NCBI RefSeq assembly: GCF_023149135.1
Contig: NZ_JAIWJX010000002.1
Location: 3,968,001-4,032,000 of the forward strand
Direction of reading: 5' to 3'
DNA from: Fictibacillus marinisediminis
GTDB lineage: Bacteria; Bacillota; Bacilli; Bacillales; Fictibacillaceae
DNA: 64,000 nucleotides
Shown piece after piece: positions 9,831 to 18,365 of this stretch (position 1 is the stretch's first letter; each line of letters starts with the position of its first letter). The notes below the pieces were generated by a model, which was not told the origin of the DNA, made no database searches, and worked only from the letters and a program-made list of their open reading frames with translations. A program made the position numbers and the translations under genes.

Positions 9831-10838
9831 TTACTCAACCGTTTTTGCTTCTAAATGAGGGACGGTAATGTCAAAGCCAGCCTGGGATTTATAGGTTAAT
9901 GAACCTTCAATCGTCCCGTACACTGTAACTGTATCATCTTTTATAAAAGGTGTTGTGCCTGAGTAGGTTACATAGACTATATCATTAATATCGTAACCAT
10001 AAGAGGCTTTCGTAACGGCTAAACGGATCTCAGTGGAGCCATCTTTCTCCATTATTTGAACAATCTGACCTTGGAATTTAACAAAATCCCCTTTAAAGGT
10101 ATCAGGATTCTTCTCCAGTTCGCCGTACCGTATCGTTTTGGCACTTTGCTTTCTTTCTTGCTCTTCCTGCTTTTTAAGATTTTCATCATACTTTTCTACT
10201 TCTTCTTTCGTATGGGCATTTGTAACCTTTATTTTACCCAAATGTGAAAACTCGATATTATAATGCTTGCCATCAGGGACAATCTCGCCCTTTGATACTT
10301 GATAATTTTGATGGAATGTATCGTAATGACCGTATTTTTCAGGAAACTTCAGGTTATTTGCTGTATCAACATAAACCGTTGCCGATACCTCATAGTTTCC
10401 ATTTTCGATAAGGTAATATTCTTCTCCCATATTTACAGTGAATTTTCCGTCTTTAACTTTACCACCGCCACCATAAATTTTATCCGTATTTTTGTCTTCA
10501 ATACCTATACCGACCTCTGTGCCGTCATTTAAATTCGTTTTTCCAGAAAACACAACAACATCCTTCGCTTTATCATAGGTCACCTGCTCTTGCTTTATAT
10601 ATAAGGTTTTCTTTTTTACCGTCTGCTTCACTTCATTCTTGGAAGCCTGCACCTGATCCGTCTCACCTGCCGGCTCTGTACTGATGCTCATACATGAAAA
10701 AATGAAGGCAATAACAAAGGATAGAATCATATAACCTACCCATTTCATAAACCCATTGTCACCCATATAAGCTTTAATAGCTAAAAATAAGAATAATATT
10801 CCAACCATAACACTAATGGTTGTAAAAAAAGTAAACAT
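9831..10838 (-). CDS. Membrane-anchored protein with C-terminal OB-like domain
   Basis: The 335-residue protein starts with two hydrophobic helices (about 3-22 and 32-50), the second ending in FSCMSIS, followed by a polar linker and an extracytoplasmic region. A central immunoglobulin-like part ends near residue 200, a charged coil (KYDENLKKQEEQERKQ) follows, and the last 100 residues (from RYGELEKNPDTFKGD to the end) form the small beta-barrel module common at the C-terminus of Firmicute surface lipoproteins. The function is unknown. The start ATG has AGGGGG eleven bases upstream. Confidence 0.65.
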   Translation of the reverse strand: MFTFFTTISVMVGILFLFLAIKAYMGDNGFMKWVGYMILSFVIAFIFSCMSISTEPAGETDQVQASKNEVKQTVKKKTLYIKQEQVTYDKAKDVVVFSGKTNLNDGTEVGIGIEDKNTDKIYGGGGKVKDGKFTVNMGEEYYLIENGNYEVSATVYVDTANNLKFPEKYGHYDTFHQNYQVSKGEIVPDGKHYNIEFSHLGKIKVTNAHTKEEVEKYDENLKKQEEQERKQSAKTIRYGELEKNPDTFKGDFVKFQGQIVQIMEKDGSTEIRLAVTKASYGYDINDIVYVTYSGTTPFIKDDTVTVYGTIEGSLTYKSQAGFDITVPHLEAKTVE

Positions 10839-10981
10839 CGTCTGTATTCCCCCTGATGACTATTAAATTGTATCTGAATAATTTTACACCTAAACTATCA
10901 TTTGCGGATCATATTTTTGAAGAATTTCCTTATATTAAGAAAATTTTCTTTTTATTTACTTTCGTTTATTTCCTTGAACGG

Positions 10982-11031
10982 CGTTGCCGGAGAAGCCGTT
11001 CACTTCGTACTCTGCTTCAGGTTCGAGAATT
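10982..11031 (-). pseudogene. 50-bp fragment of a second GH130 gene
   Basis: These 50 bases match 11816-11865, inside the intact GH130 gene, at 47 of 50 positions. Read on the minus strand in the same frame the fragment gives ILEPEAEYEVNGFSGN, against ILEPEADYEVNGFFGN in the intact gene. Outside the block the two sequences do not align. It is probably the remnant of a lost paralogue or a short duplicated patch. The surrounding gap 10839-11117 holds no other gene that I can support. Confidence 0.6.
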
Positions 11032-11117
11032 ACTGCCTTTGCATTTTAATCCGGCAGGAAGGATTTTATAGAGAGAGATGGAATAGTAACTAAATATTCC
11101 ATTTGGGGGAGATATCG

Positions 11118-11600
11118 TTGTCCATTTCCAAAGATATTCGTTACGTTGTTCGTACTGGAAAAATTGAAGATGCCGGGGTCATTTTAGACATACAGAGATC
11201 CGTCGTATCCGAAGGCGAGTTTCTGATTTCGGTATCCGAAGAGTTTAATAAAACGTCATCTCAACAAAGAGAATGGGTACAGAGCTTATTGGAGAATGAA
11301 AATGAAACCTTCATTGTCGCTGAAAGAGAGGGTGAAGTTGTTGGCTGGATCGTATTTCAAGCTGCCCCGAATAGAAAGCGCTTGTCTCATACAGGTTCTT
11401 TAGGGATGATGATCAGCAAAGGTTACAGAGAAATGGGAATTGGAAGTATGCTGCTGAAAGCTTTATTAGACTGGGCAGAGAAAAATCCTTTGATCGAGAA
11501 GGTAAGTTTAGGGGTTTTCTCAACCAATCATAGGGCCATCTCACTGTACAAAAAGATGGGGTTCATTGAAGAAGGCCGTAAAATAAAGAGTTTAAGATGA
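11118..11600 (+). CDS. GNAT acetyltransferase with a C-terminal frameshift
   Basis: The product (160 residues) is a GCN5-related N-acetyltransferase of the PhnO/RimI-like type: beta strands around FIVAEREGEVVGWIVF, the acetyl-CoA loop region KGYREMGIGSMLL and the final NHRAISLYKKMGF. An in-frame TTG at 11103 is too near the GGGGGAG site; the TTG at 11118 is six to seven bases from it. The frame stops at 11600 right after IKSLR. The next frame continues with MNENDYADDILMYKFVE to a stop at 11650, which is the normal end of this family. One extra A in the AA at 11594-11595 would join them. Confidence 0.75.
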   Translation: MSISKDIRYVVRTGKIEDAGVILDIQRSVVSEGEFLISVSEEFNKTSSQQREWVQSLLENENETFIVAEREGEVVGWIVFQAAPNRKRLSHTGSLGMMISKGYREMGIGSMLLKALLDWAEKNPLIEKVSLGVFSTNHRAISLYKKMGFIEEGRKIKSLR

Positions 11601-11653
11601 ATGAAAACGACTATGCTGATGATATTCTTATGTATAAATTCGTTGAATGAAAG

Positions 11654-11685
11654 AACGGCCCTGAACACCTTCAGGGCCGTTTTTA
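11654..11685 (+). terminator. Terminator after the GNAT gene
   Basis: ACGGCCCTGAA (11654-11664) pairs with TTCAGGGCCGT (11670-11680) around five bases and is followed by TTTT. It lies between convergent genes, and the minus strand also has a T-rich tail, so it may act both ways. Confidence 0.85.
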
Positions 11686-11687
11686 CT

Positions 11688-12746
11688 TTACACTTCAGTT
11701 AGTGATGCCAAAATCTCACTCAAACTGAGCTCCGCACACGCCATCGACGTATCGGACACACCGTAATACATCTTCACGGTATCGCCTTCCACTAACGCAC
11801 CGCAAGAGAACACGACGTTGCCGAAGAAGCCGTTCACTTCGTAATCTGCTTCCGGTTCGAGAATTGGAGTCTCCGAACGGGCGATGACTTTGGACGGTTC
11901 GTTGAGGTCAAGCAGGACAGCACCCATGCAATAGCGGTTGTCTTTTGTGGCACCGTGATACAGTTCAAGCCAGCCTTTTTCCGTCTTGATCGGAACAGCG
12001 CCTCCCCCGATTCGTCCATCATCCCACATGCCATCACGCAATCCGAGCAAGTATTTATGGTTACCCCAGTGGAGGATATCCGGCGATTCGGCGATCCAAA
12101 TCTCCGGTGCTCCCGTGCTTTTTGGTACCGGTCGGTGAAGAGCGTAGTATTTTCCGTTCACTTTTTCCGGGAAAATGAGGACATCCTTATTTTCCGGTGC
12201 AAAGATCATGCCATGGTGCTCCACGTTTTTAAAATCTTTCGTAGAAACGAGCGATTCTCCTACTCCGGCAGGTGAAACCGCACTGTAATAGATATAGTAC
12301 GTGTCATCGATCTTTGTGATCCTCGGGTCTTCAATGCCAAACGTTTCGAGGTCGTTGGACGGATAGATGAACGGCTCGGGATCGATCGTGAACTCCCGCC
12401 CGTCCTTACTCCTTGCAATCCTTAGATAGGATAAAGAAGTCAAGTAGACAAATTGCTCTGAGCCGGCTTTCCGAATCACACGCGGATCTTCGAAATCATA
12501 CCTTTCATCAGACAGCTGAAGCTCCAGGATCTCGAGTTCATTTTTTTCCACATTAAAGACGGGAGCCTTCACAATCTCAGGGTCCTCGCTCACCGGGCGT
12601 TCGGCTACACGCAGCAGCATGATGACTTCATCCTTGTACTGGGCGATGCCGGCGTTAAAGGCACCGATCACTTCAAAGTCCGGACGGTGAGGTTTAACAT
12701 CACTAGGTGTTACTAAAGGGTTCTGTTCATATCGATATACATTCAT
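11688..12746 (-). CDS. Glycoside phosphorylase, GH130 family (mannoside phosphorylase-like)
   Basis: GH130 enzymes split beta-mannosides with phosphate to give mannose-1-phosphate. The 352-residue product is a five-bladed propeller type protein with family blocks FNAGIAQYKDEVIMLLRVAER near residue 30, YDFEDPRV, FGIEDPRIT, GRIGGGAVP and YHGATKDNRY; the aspartate in IEDPRI is the expected acid. It is most like the GH130 subgroup active on beta-1,2- or beta-1,4-mannobiose, but the linkage cannot be fixed by eye. It is the last gene of a minus-strand operon with a DUF1861 protein and an ABC importer, 12 bases after the former. Confidence 0.88.
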   Translation of the reverse strand: MNVYRYEQNPLVTPSDVKPHRPDFEVIGAFNAGIAQYKDEVIMLLRVAERPVSEDPEIVKAPVFNVEKNELEILELQLSDERYDFEDPRVIRKAGSEQFVYLTSLSYLRIARSKDGREFTIDPEPFIYPSNDLETFGIEDPRITKIDDTYYIYYSAVSPAGVGESLVSTKDFKNVEHHGMIFAPENKDVLIFPEKVNGKYYALHRPVPKSTGAPEIWIAESPDILHWGNHKYLLGLRDGMWDDGRIGGGAVPIKTEKGWLELYHGATKDNRYCMGAVLLDLNEPSKVIARSETPILEPEADYEVNGFFGNVVFSCGALVEGDTVKMYYGVSDTSMACAELSLSEILASLTEV

Positions 12747-12758
12747 GCTGCAGTCTCC

Positions 12759-13700
12759 TTATCTCTCATAGGGTAGGAACGGGTCTTGAATCGTCAGCTT
12801 ATGGGCCTCTGCGTCACTGATGCCGGCGTATAGATCGGCGGTGCCGTCTTCCTTCCGCACCAAGCCGCCGCTGAACACTACATCCACCAGGTCAGGGCGT
12901 TTTGACGCTCCTGGCAGAAAATCATTTCTTACCGCAATCAGTTCAATATCGGAATGCTCTCCTGTTTTCGGATCCACGACAAACCGCATCGGGTAATAAT
13001 GGCGGTTGCCTTCCGAATCAAAGCTCGCGATGTGTCCGAGCACACCAATCAATCCGCTGGAGAGGACATGCAGCTCGTTTGCCCCTCCCCACTCCTCGTC
13101 TGTAAACTGATTTTCCAAGAGCGGTGCGTTTTCGACGGCCGCAAGCGTCAGTTCATCCAAGGAAGGAACCAGCGTGAAGCCGATCTTCCCTCTTCCGCCT
13201 TTTTCGCCTTGAGGCCTTGTGAATACAGCAATGGAGCCGTTCAACAGCTCGGCGATCCGCAAGTCCTTCATGCCATCCGGCCCTTTGAAGAACTCTTGAA
13301 GGGTATTGATGCTGCTTCCTTTATAAAAAACAGTCCGCCAGCCGAGGGCGTTTTCGATACTTGGATGCGGAAAGGTCTGCACGCCGCCGAGGACCCGATC
13401 TCCGGCAATCCGTGTGACGAACGGATCCTGAAGCTGGTAGATTGGTGCTCCCTCTCTCGGAACCCATGTCTCCCCTGCTTTTATGAAAAAATGAACTTCC
13501 GATTTCTCACTGTCACGCGCCTCTACTCTGCCGGCGATGACCAGCTCGCCATCGTCTTCAAACGGTGCGGTAATGTTATAGACATCTTTTGCACCGACGC
13601 CCTCAATTAGCAGTTTTTCAGGATCTCCGGGCTTATCTTTTTTCTCGTAGTCTGCGAGCAGCTCGCTGCATGTTTTTACGTTGGATTTAACTAGTTTCAA
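12759..13700 (-). CDS. DUF1861 family protein (predicted propeller, glycan-associated)
   Basis: The 313-residue protein matches DUF1861, a family with a GH43/GH130-like propeller fold usually found beside mannoside phosphorylases. Recognisable blocks are GVGAKDVYNITAPFED (35-50), IAGRVEARDSE, DPFVTRI, LGWRTVFYKG, GPDGMKDLRI, RPQGEKGGRGKIGF and VFSGGLVR. The conserved charged residues in these blocks suggest a catalytic or sugar-binding pocket, but no reaction is assigned here. It lies between the GH130 gene and the permease genes, in one transcription unit. Confidence 0.85.
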   Translation of the reverse strand: MKLVKSNVKTCSELLADYEKKDKPGDPEKLLIEGVGAKDVYNITAPFEDDGELVIAGRVEARDSEKSEVHFFIKAGETWVPREGAPIYQLQDPFVTRIAGDRVLGGVQTFPHPSIENALGWRTVFYKGSSINTLQEFFKGPDGMKDLRIAELLNGSIAVFTRPQGEKGGRGKIGFTLVPSLDELTLAAVENAPLLENQFTDEEWGGANELHVLSSGLIGVLGHIASFDSEGNRHYYPMRFVVDPKTGEHSDIELIAVRNDFLPGASKRPDLVDVVFSGGLVRKEDGTADLYAGISDAEAHKLTIQDPFLPYER

Positions 13701-13714
13701 GGGATTGTCCCTCC

Positions 13715-14545
13715 TTATTTCAGTGTGAATTGCATGCCTTCTTTAAACTTTTTGGCAAAGAACAGGAACAGGATGATGATCGGCACGGTCAGGATCACGG
13801 ATGCCGCATACATCGGTCCCGGATAGCCTCCGTACGGCCCGAACATCTGCGACAGAAGCACGTTCAGGGTCAGCATGTTGTCGCTTTTGACCACAAGCAT
13901 GTCCCAGAGGAGCTCGGTCCAGCGCTCCATGAACAGGAAGAGAAAGACAACGATCGTGATCGACTTCGACATTGGCAGGATGATCCGGAAGATGATCTGC
14001 CAGTCGGACGCGCCGTCCAATTTTGCCGCTTCAATAAACGTGTCGGGGATCGCCCGGAAAAAGTTCGTGTACATGAAGACCGCCCACAGACTCAGTGCTT
14101 TCGGCAAGATCATCGCCCAGTAGGAGTCGTACAGCCCCAAGCGCTGGATGATGAGGAACGTCGGCACGAGCAGGATGATCGCCGGGAAAAACATTTGAAA
14201 CAGGATGGCGTTGTTCAGGAAGTTCCGCCCGCGGAACTGAAGCTTGGCGAGCGAGTAAGCCACGACGATACCAGTCACCATCATGAGAGCCGTGGAGCCG
14301 GTTGAAACGATCAAACTGTTGAAAAAGGCACGGATCCATGGCCGCGGTTCAGCGGACTGGCCCCCGCTCAGCAGCCATTCATATGACCGGAGCGAGAAGT
14401 GAGACGGAATAAGTGTCCGGTCCACCTGGTTCCAGTCGGCGAACGAGTTCAGGACCATATAGAGATACGGAAAAACCATAACGAACAGCAGCAGAAACGC
14501 GATGATATAACGGATGATGAGCGTATTTTTCTTATGTCCAACCAT
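13715..14545 (-). CDS. ABC sugar transporter permease (MalG/UgpE type)
   Basis: The 276-residue integral membrane protein has six predicted helices and the cytoplasmic EAA loop EAAKLDGASDWQIIFRIILP that contacts the ATPase. It is the second permease of a carbohydrate uptake CUT1-type importer; the first overlaps it by 14 bases upstream. No ATPase gene is in the cluster, so a shared ATPase of the MsmX type is expected to energise it. Confidence 0.93.
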   Translation of the reverse strand: MVGHKKNTLIIRYIIAFLLLFVMVFPYLYMVLNSFADWNQVDRTLIPSHFSLRSYEWLLSGGQSAEPRPWIRAFFNSLIVSTGSTALMMVTGIVVAYSLAKLQFRGRNFLNNAILFQMFFPAIILLVPTFLIIQRLGLYDSYWAMILPKALSLWAVFMYTNFFRAIPDTFIEAAKLDGASDWQIIFRIILPMSKSITIVVFLFLFMERWTELLWDMLVVKSDNMLTLNVLLSQMFGPYGGYPGPMYAASVILTVPIIILFLFFAKKFKEGMQFTLK

Positions 14546-15413
14546 TTCGCTTCCCCCACATTTCTAAAAATTTTCGAATGATAAAGATCGAGATGAACGT
14601 AACGACGGACGCAATGAGCGCAACGGCGGATGCATAGCCGGCGGACAGGTTCTGGAACGCCTGCTTGTAGATCTCCATCTGCCATGTGTTGGTCGCGAAG
14701 TTCGGCCCTCCGCCTGTCAGCTGGTATACCTCGGTAAAAATCCCGAAGGTCACGCCGATCGATAGGATGAGTGTTGTGAAAAGCGCCGGGTACAAGAGCG
14801 GTAAGGTAATTCTCCAAAAACGCTGCCAGCCGTTTACGCCATCGATGGCTGCCGCTTCGTATATTTCTTTGGAGATGGATTCAAAGCCTGACGTTAAGAT
14901 GAGCGCGTAGTAGCCGGTAAACTTCCAGGCCATGATTATGGAAACGACCAGCAGGGCTGAAAACGGTGTTCCGAGCCAGTTTACATCTAGGCCGAATGAG
15001 CTGCGCAAGAACGTGTTGACCGGGCTGTTATACGAAAGAAATCCTTTGACGATAAAGGAGGATACAACGCCGGATGCCAGGTACGGCAGGAAGAAGCCGA
15101 TCAGGAACAAGCCTTTGAACCGCGGCAAACCGTGAACGACGAGTGCCACGATCAGTGAGGACGCGATGACCATCGGCACGAACACGATCATGAACTTGAA
15201 CGTGACAATGAATGCGGCATGAACGCCGGGGCTTTGCAGTGCTTTAATGAAGTTGTCAAAGCCGACATGATGAAAAACGGGAGCGATCAAATTCCAGTCG
15301 GTGATCGACAGATAGAACGACCAGCCGAGCGGAATCAGGAAAAAAATCAGCCCATATAAAAGGTAAGGACTGGCGAATAGCCAGCCCAATCTGTTATTAT
15401 GCTTGGTTCTCAT
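14532..15413 (-). CDS. ABC sugar transporter permease (MalF/UgpA type)
   Basis: The 293-residue permease has six helices and the EAA loop motif EAAAIDGVNGWQRFWRITLP. It pairs with the downstream permease (14-base overlap) and with the binding protein upstream, whose stop overlaps its start as TAATG. This tight coupling points to a single importer, probably for mannose-containing oligosaccharides given the GH130 and DUF1861 genes in the operon. Confidence 0.93.
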   Translation of the reverse strand: MRTKHNNRLGWLFASPYLLYGLIFFLIPLGWSFYLSITDWNLIAPVFHHVGFDNFIKALQSPGVHAAFIVTFKFMIVFVPMVIASSLIVALVVHGLPRFKGLFLIGFFLPYLASGVVSSFIVKGFLSYNSPVNTFLRSSFGLDVNWLGTPFSALLVVSIIMAWKFTGYYALILTSGFESISKEIYEAAAIDGVNGWQRFWRITLPLLYPALFTTLILSIGVTFGIFTEVYQLTGGGPNFATNTWQMEIYKQAFQNLSAGYASAVALIASVVTFISIFIIRKFLEMWGKRNGWT

Positions 15414-16738
15414 TACTTGAGATCCCCCTCAATGGCCTGCTTCATCTTTTCCCAGCCTTTCTTCGGCTGTACTTCCCCTTTTACTACAGTGTTGACGGCA
15501 TATTGGCCAATATAGGTTTGAAGTTCGTTGTATTTTGCGTTATCAATGGACGGCACGGCGTTCGGAATGGCCTCTGCGTAGGGCTTGAGCGCAGGATTCT
15601 TGTCAAAGATCGCTTTGAACGAATCGTTGGACGCCAAATCGTCACGTGCAGGCGGAAGGTTCGTTTTCTCCATCCATTTCACATCATTTTCAGGTTTTGA
15701 ATACACCCATTTCATGAATTCCATCGCTGCTTTTTTCTCGTTATCAGGAGCGGAGGAATAGATCACAAGACCTTTTGTATCAGCAAACGTGGATACATCT
15801 TTTGTGCTGGCTCCGTCCGGCACTGGCGGTGTTGATAAAGCGAACGTTTCATTGTATTTCATCTCCGGGAACTTCTCTGCCCAGTAAGAAAGTGTCCACG
15901 GTCCGATGTCAGTGAAGATGCCGAGTCCTGTTTCGAACGGATCCTTCGACTGCTTGGTAAGGATGCCTTTTTCCTTGCGGATATCGTTCATGAAGTTCAG
16001 CACATCCACTCCGGCTTTATCGTCAGCCACAAGCTTGCTTCCTTCTATAAAATTGTTGCCTTGTGTCGCAGCGTCATAAAGCATGAAGAAGTCGAACCAG
16101 CGCTTCCAGGCGGTCGGATCGGCAAGGTCAGGCTTTGCCCACAAGTATTTATCCGGGTATTTCGCTTTTAGTTTTTTCGTTACATCGAGTACTTCGCTGT
16201 ATGTTTTTGGCGGCTCATTGTACCCCAGCTTTTTCAGGATATCGAGTCTCCAGCCGAACAGCATGGCGTTGGAGTAGATCGGCAGCACGTATTGGTTGCC
16301 GTCAGAGAACTTCCAGCCTTTGATCGTGTTGTTCATATTGCGTGATTTGATGATGTCATTGTAGCCATCAAGCTTGTTCAGCGGTTCGATCGCTTTGCTT
16401 TCCGCCAGCTGTGCCGCGAATCCGCGGTTGATGTTCTCGGACATCGTCGGTGCTTCCTTACCGGCGATGGCGGATTGGATGCTCGCTTCAGACGTCGGGC
16501 TTTCCTTGATCGGGCTTACTTTGATCTTGATTTTCGGGTGATCTTTTTCAAACGCTTTGGCTGTTTCTTTCCAGTACGCTTGCTGCGGCGGGTTTGGTGC
16601 GGCCCAGAACTCGATCGTGGTCGTTCCGTTCTTGGATGCTGAATCCCCGCTTCCCGGGTTTCCGGTCGAACAGGCTGACAGTGCAGAAACCGTTAATGAC
16701 GCCCCAAGCAAAAGTGATGCGGCCTTCTTCATTTTCAT
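15413..16738 (-). CDS. Sugar-binding lipoprotein of ABC importer
   Basis: The 441-residue solute-binding protein (family 1, MalE-like) has a lipoprotein signal: MKMKKAASLLLGASLTVSA followed by LSAC, with the cysteine at 23, and then a Gly/Ser/Asn linker. Blocks such as TIEFWAAPNPP and AFEKDHPKIKIKV are typical for oligosaccharide binders. An ATG 14 codons upstream (16780) is in frame, but GGGGGA lies seven bases before the ATG at 16738. It is the first gene of the operon and lies divergent from the LacI-type regulator. Confidence 0.92.
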   Translation of the reverse strand: MKMKKAASLLLGASLTVSALSACSTGNPGSGDSASKNGTTTIEFWAAPNPPQQAYWKETAKAFEKDHPKIKIKVSPIKESPTSEASIQSAIAGKEAPTMSENINRGFAAQLAESKAIEPLNKLDGYNDIIKSRNMNNTIKGWKFSDGNQYVLPIYSNAMLFGWRLDILKKLGYNEPPKTYSEVLDVTKKLKAKYPDKYLWAKPDLADPTAWKRWFDFFMLYDAATQGNNFIEGSKLVADDKAGVDVLNFMNDIRKEKGILTKQSKDPFETGLGIFTDIGPWTLSYWAEKFPEMKYNETFALSTPPVPDGASTKDVSTFADTKGLVIYSSAPDNEKKAAMEFMKWVYSKPENDVKWMEKTNLPPARDDLASNDSFKAIFDKNPALKPYAEAIPNAVPSIDNAKYNELQTYIGQYAVNTVVKGEVQPKKGWEKMKQAIEGDLK

Positions 16739-16835
16739 CACAATATCCCCCAATACGATAGTTTGAGTAAGCGTTATCATTTCTTATGAAAAAATTTTAC
16801 GCTTTCTCAGTCGAAAAACATTACATTTTATTTTA

Positions 16836-16893
16836 TTTGTAACTTTGTAATGTGATTAATAACTTTACAATTACAGTTTTACATCATTACAAA
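16836..16893 (-). promoter_or_regulatory. Putative LacI operator half-sites upstream of the importer operon
   Basis: TTTGTAAC (16836-16843), TTTGTAATG (16844-16852) and the inverted CATTACAAA (16885-16893) lie about 100-155 bases upstream of the binding-protein start. The same half-site recurs as GTTACAAA at 17095-17102 and in the full palindrome at 17199-17214 in front of the regulator gene, which suggests a common operator. The link to this regulator is an inference. Confidence 0.45.
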
Positions 16894-16953
16894 TGTTCTG
16901 TCAATTCTTTTCGCCTGAAGCTGTTTTCGCAAACGTTGTTGCTCTTGAGAGTA

Positions 16954-17079
16954 GTTGATCTCTGTTTCAGGATGCTCGCTTTCCGCGGGGCGTGCGCTGA
17001 GCCCCACGGTGCAAGCGCCTTTGGGTCTCACCTGTCACGCTATCCCCGCAGGAGTCTCGCACCTTGCACTCCAATCAAC
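16954..17079. repeat. GC-rich imperfect palindromic element
   Basis: Bounded by GTTGAT (16954-16959) and ATCAAC (17074-17079), this block reads GATGCTCGCTTTCCGCGGGG... and ends ...CCCCGCAGGAGTCTCGCACC. It is far more GC-rich than its AT-rich surroundings and has no open frame. From memory it resembles a repeat seen in intergenic regions of many Bacillaceae; I cannot check copy number. It lies in the divergent promoter region between the importer operon and its regulator. Confidence 0.6.
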
Positions 17080-17198
17080 AATCAATGAAGTCTAGTTACA
17101 AAAATAGCACAAAGCATAGAAAAGAGCCTTGTCAGAAAATTAATAGGGATAATTTTCTTGTTGTGGTTTACGAGGGTTGTTGATTAGGTTATAGTTAA

Positions 17199-17214
17199 TT
17201 TGTAACGTGACAAA
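17199..17214 (+). promoter_or_regulatory. Putative operator of the LacI-type regulator
   Basis: TTTGTAACGTGACAAA is a 16-bp near-perfect palindrome centred on ACGT, 51 bases before the regulator start. Its shape fits LacI-family operators, and its half-site TTTGTAAC recurs on the importer side of the divergent region. This suggests autoregulation and control of the operon. Confidence 0.55.
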
Positions 17215-17265
17215 ATGAATTTATGTAATCCTTATGATAATTTTATTTGAAAGGTTTGAATAACA

Positions 17266-18279
17266 ATGGCGAAAAAGGTCTCCATGCAGGACATTGCAGA
17301 TGCATTGAATATATCGAAAAACTCTGTCTCCCAAGCGCTGTCGGGGAAACCGGGTGTGAGTGAAGCAACTCGGCGACTTGTTGAAAAAACAGCTCAAGAG
17401 ATGGGATACAGTGTGAGGAAGTCGTCTGTGTCTGCTGGTGTGGTTGGGAGCGGCACAGGCAACATCGGGCTGATCGCTTCGGATTATGCCTTCTCGCTGA
17501 AAAGCTTTTTCGGGGAAATTTATTTGAGTGTGGAAAAAGAAGTGACCGAACGCGGGATGAACCTGCTCATTCAGTCGATCAATACCGGGGCGCGTGACAA
17601 TCTAGTCCTTCCTTCCTTTATAGCAGAGGGCAAGGTCGATGGTGTCTTGATTCTCTCGCACATCAGCACGGAGTATAGTAACGCCGTCATCGCGACCGGT
17701 ATCCCGACGGTCATCATTGACCATCACCATCCCTTGATTCAGGCGGATGCCATCCTGACGAACAACCGGTTCGGCGCCTATACTGCGGTCAAGCATCTGA
17801 TCGAACTTGGCCACCGGGACATCGCGTATGTTGGAAACGTCAGGCTGTCCCCGAGTTATCAGGAGCGTTTGGAGGGCTACAGGCTCGCGCTTCAGGAGCA
17901 TGGGATCGAGCTTAATGAGGAGTTTGTGTTTAGTGACGTTCTTGAGGATGATCAGGATGTGACCGGGCTCGTGCAGGGGCTGGATGTTCAGCCCAGTGCC
18001 TGGTTTTGCGTGAATGACGGGTTTGGCTTTTTTGTGAGGTCTGCCCTGCAGCAGCACGGCATTGCTGTTCCAGGTGAGGCTTCTGTGTGCAGTTTTGACA
18101 ACGGGATGCTTTCTCGCTTGTCTACCCCGAAGATCACCACGATGAATATTGATTTGGAGCTGTATGGCCGGAAAGCCGTCGAGCAGCTCACCTGGCGCAT
18201 GCAGCATAAGAATGAACCGATTATTGAGCTGCTGCTTCCTGCGGAGTTGATTGTGCGGGAGTCGACGGCAAAAAGGTAG
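17266..18279 (+). CDS. LacI-family transcriptional regulator (mannoside cluster)
   Basis: The 337-residue protein begins with a LacI helix-turn-helix (VSMQDIADALNISKNSVSQALSGKPGVSE) and continues with a periplasmic-binding-like sensor domain (NIGLIASDYAF, VDGVLILSHIS, YVGNVRLSPSYQERLEGY). The recognition helix reads SKNSVSQAL rather than the common SxxTVSRxL, so its operator should differ from the classical type. It lies divergent from the importer operon and just upstream of the secreted protein gene, and is the likely regulator of both. Confidence 0.9.
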   Translation: MAKKVSMQDIADALNISKNSVSQALSGKPGVSEATRRLVEKTAQEMGYSVRKSSVSAGVVGSGTGNIGLIASDYAFSLKSFFGEIYLSVEKEVTERGMNLLIQSINTGARDNLVLPSFIAEGKVDGVLILSHISTEYSNAVIATGIPTVIIDHHHPLIQADAILTNNRFGAYTAVKHLIELGHRDIAYVGNVRLSPSYQERLEGYRLALQEHGIELNEEFVFSDVLEDDQDVTGLVQGLDVQPSAWFCVNDGFGFFVRSALQQHGIAVPGEASVCSFDNGMLSRLSTPKITTMNIDLELYGRKAVEQLTWRMQHKNEPIIELLLPAELIVRESTAKR

Positions 18280-18287
18280 TTCTTTTT

Positions 18288-18337
18288 GGTGCCAGGCACC
18301 GGTGTTACACAAGTGTGTAATTGCGGTGCCTGGCACC
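18288..18337. repeat. Palindromic element, TTACACA core class
   Basis: Fifty bases: GGTGCCAGGCACC, a 24-base centre containing TTACACAAGTGTGTAA, then GGTGCCTGGCACC. It lies between the LacI regulator stop and the ribosome site of the secreted protein gene. Confidence 0.9.
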
Positions 18338-18365
18338 AATTTTATATACAAAAAGGAGGATGATC

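Noticed and set aside
13730-14305. 191-codon plus-strand frame opposite the permease gene
   Set aside because: Its composition (many His, Arg, Asp, Gln) is typical of an antisense shadow of a hydrophobic membrane protein.
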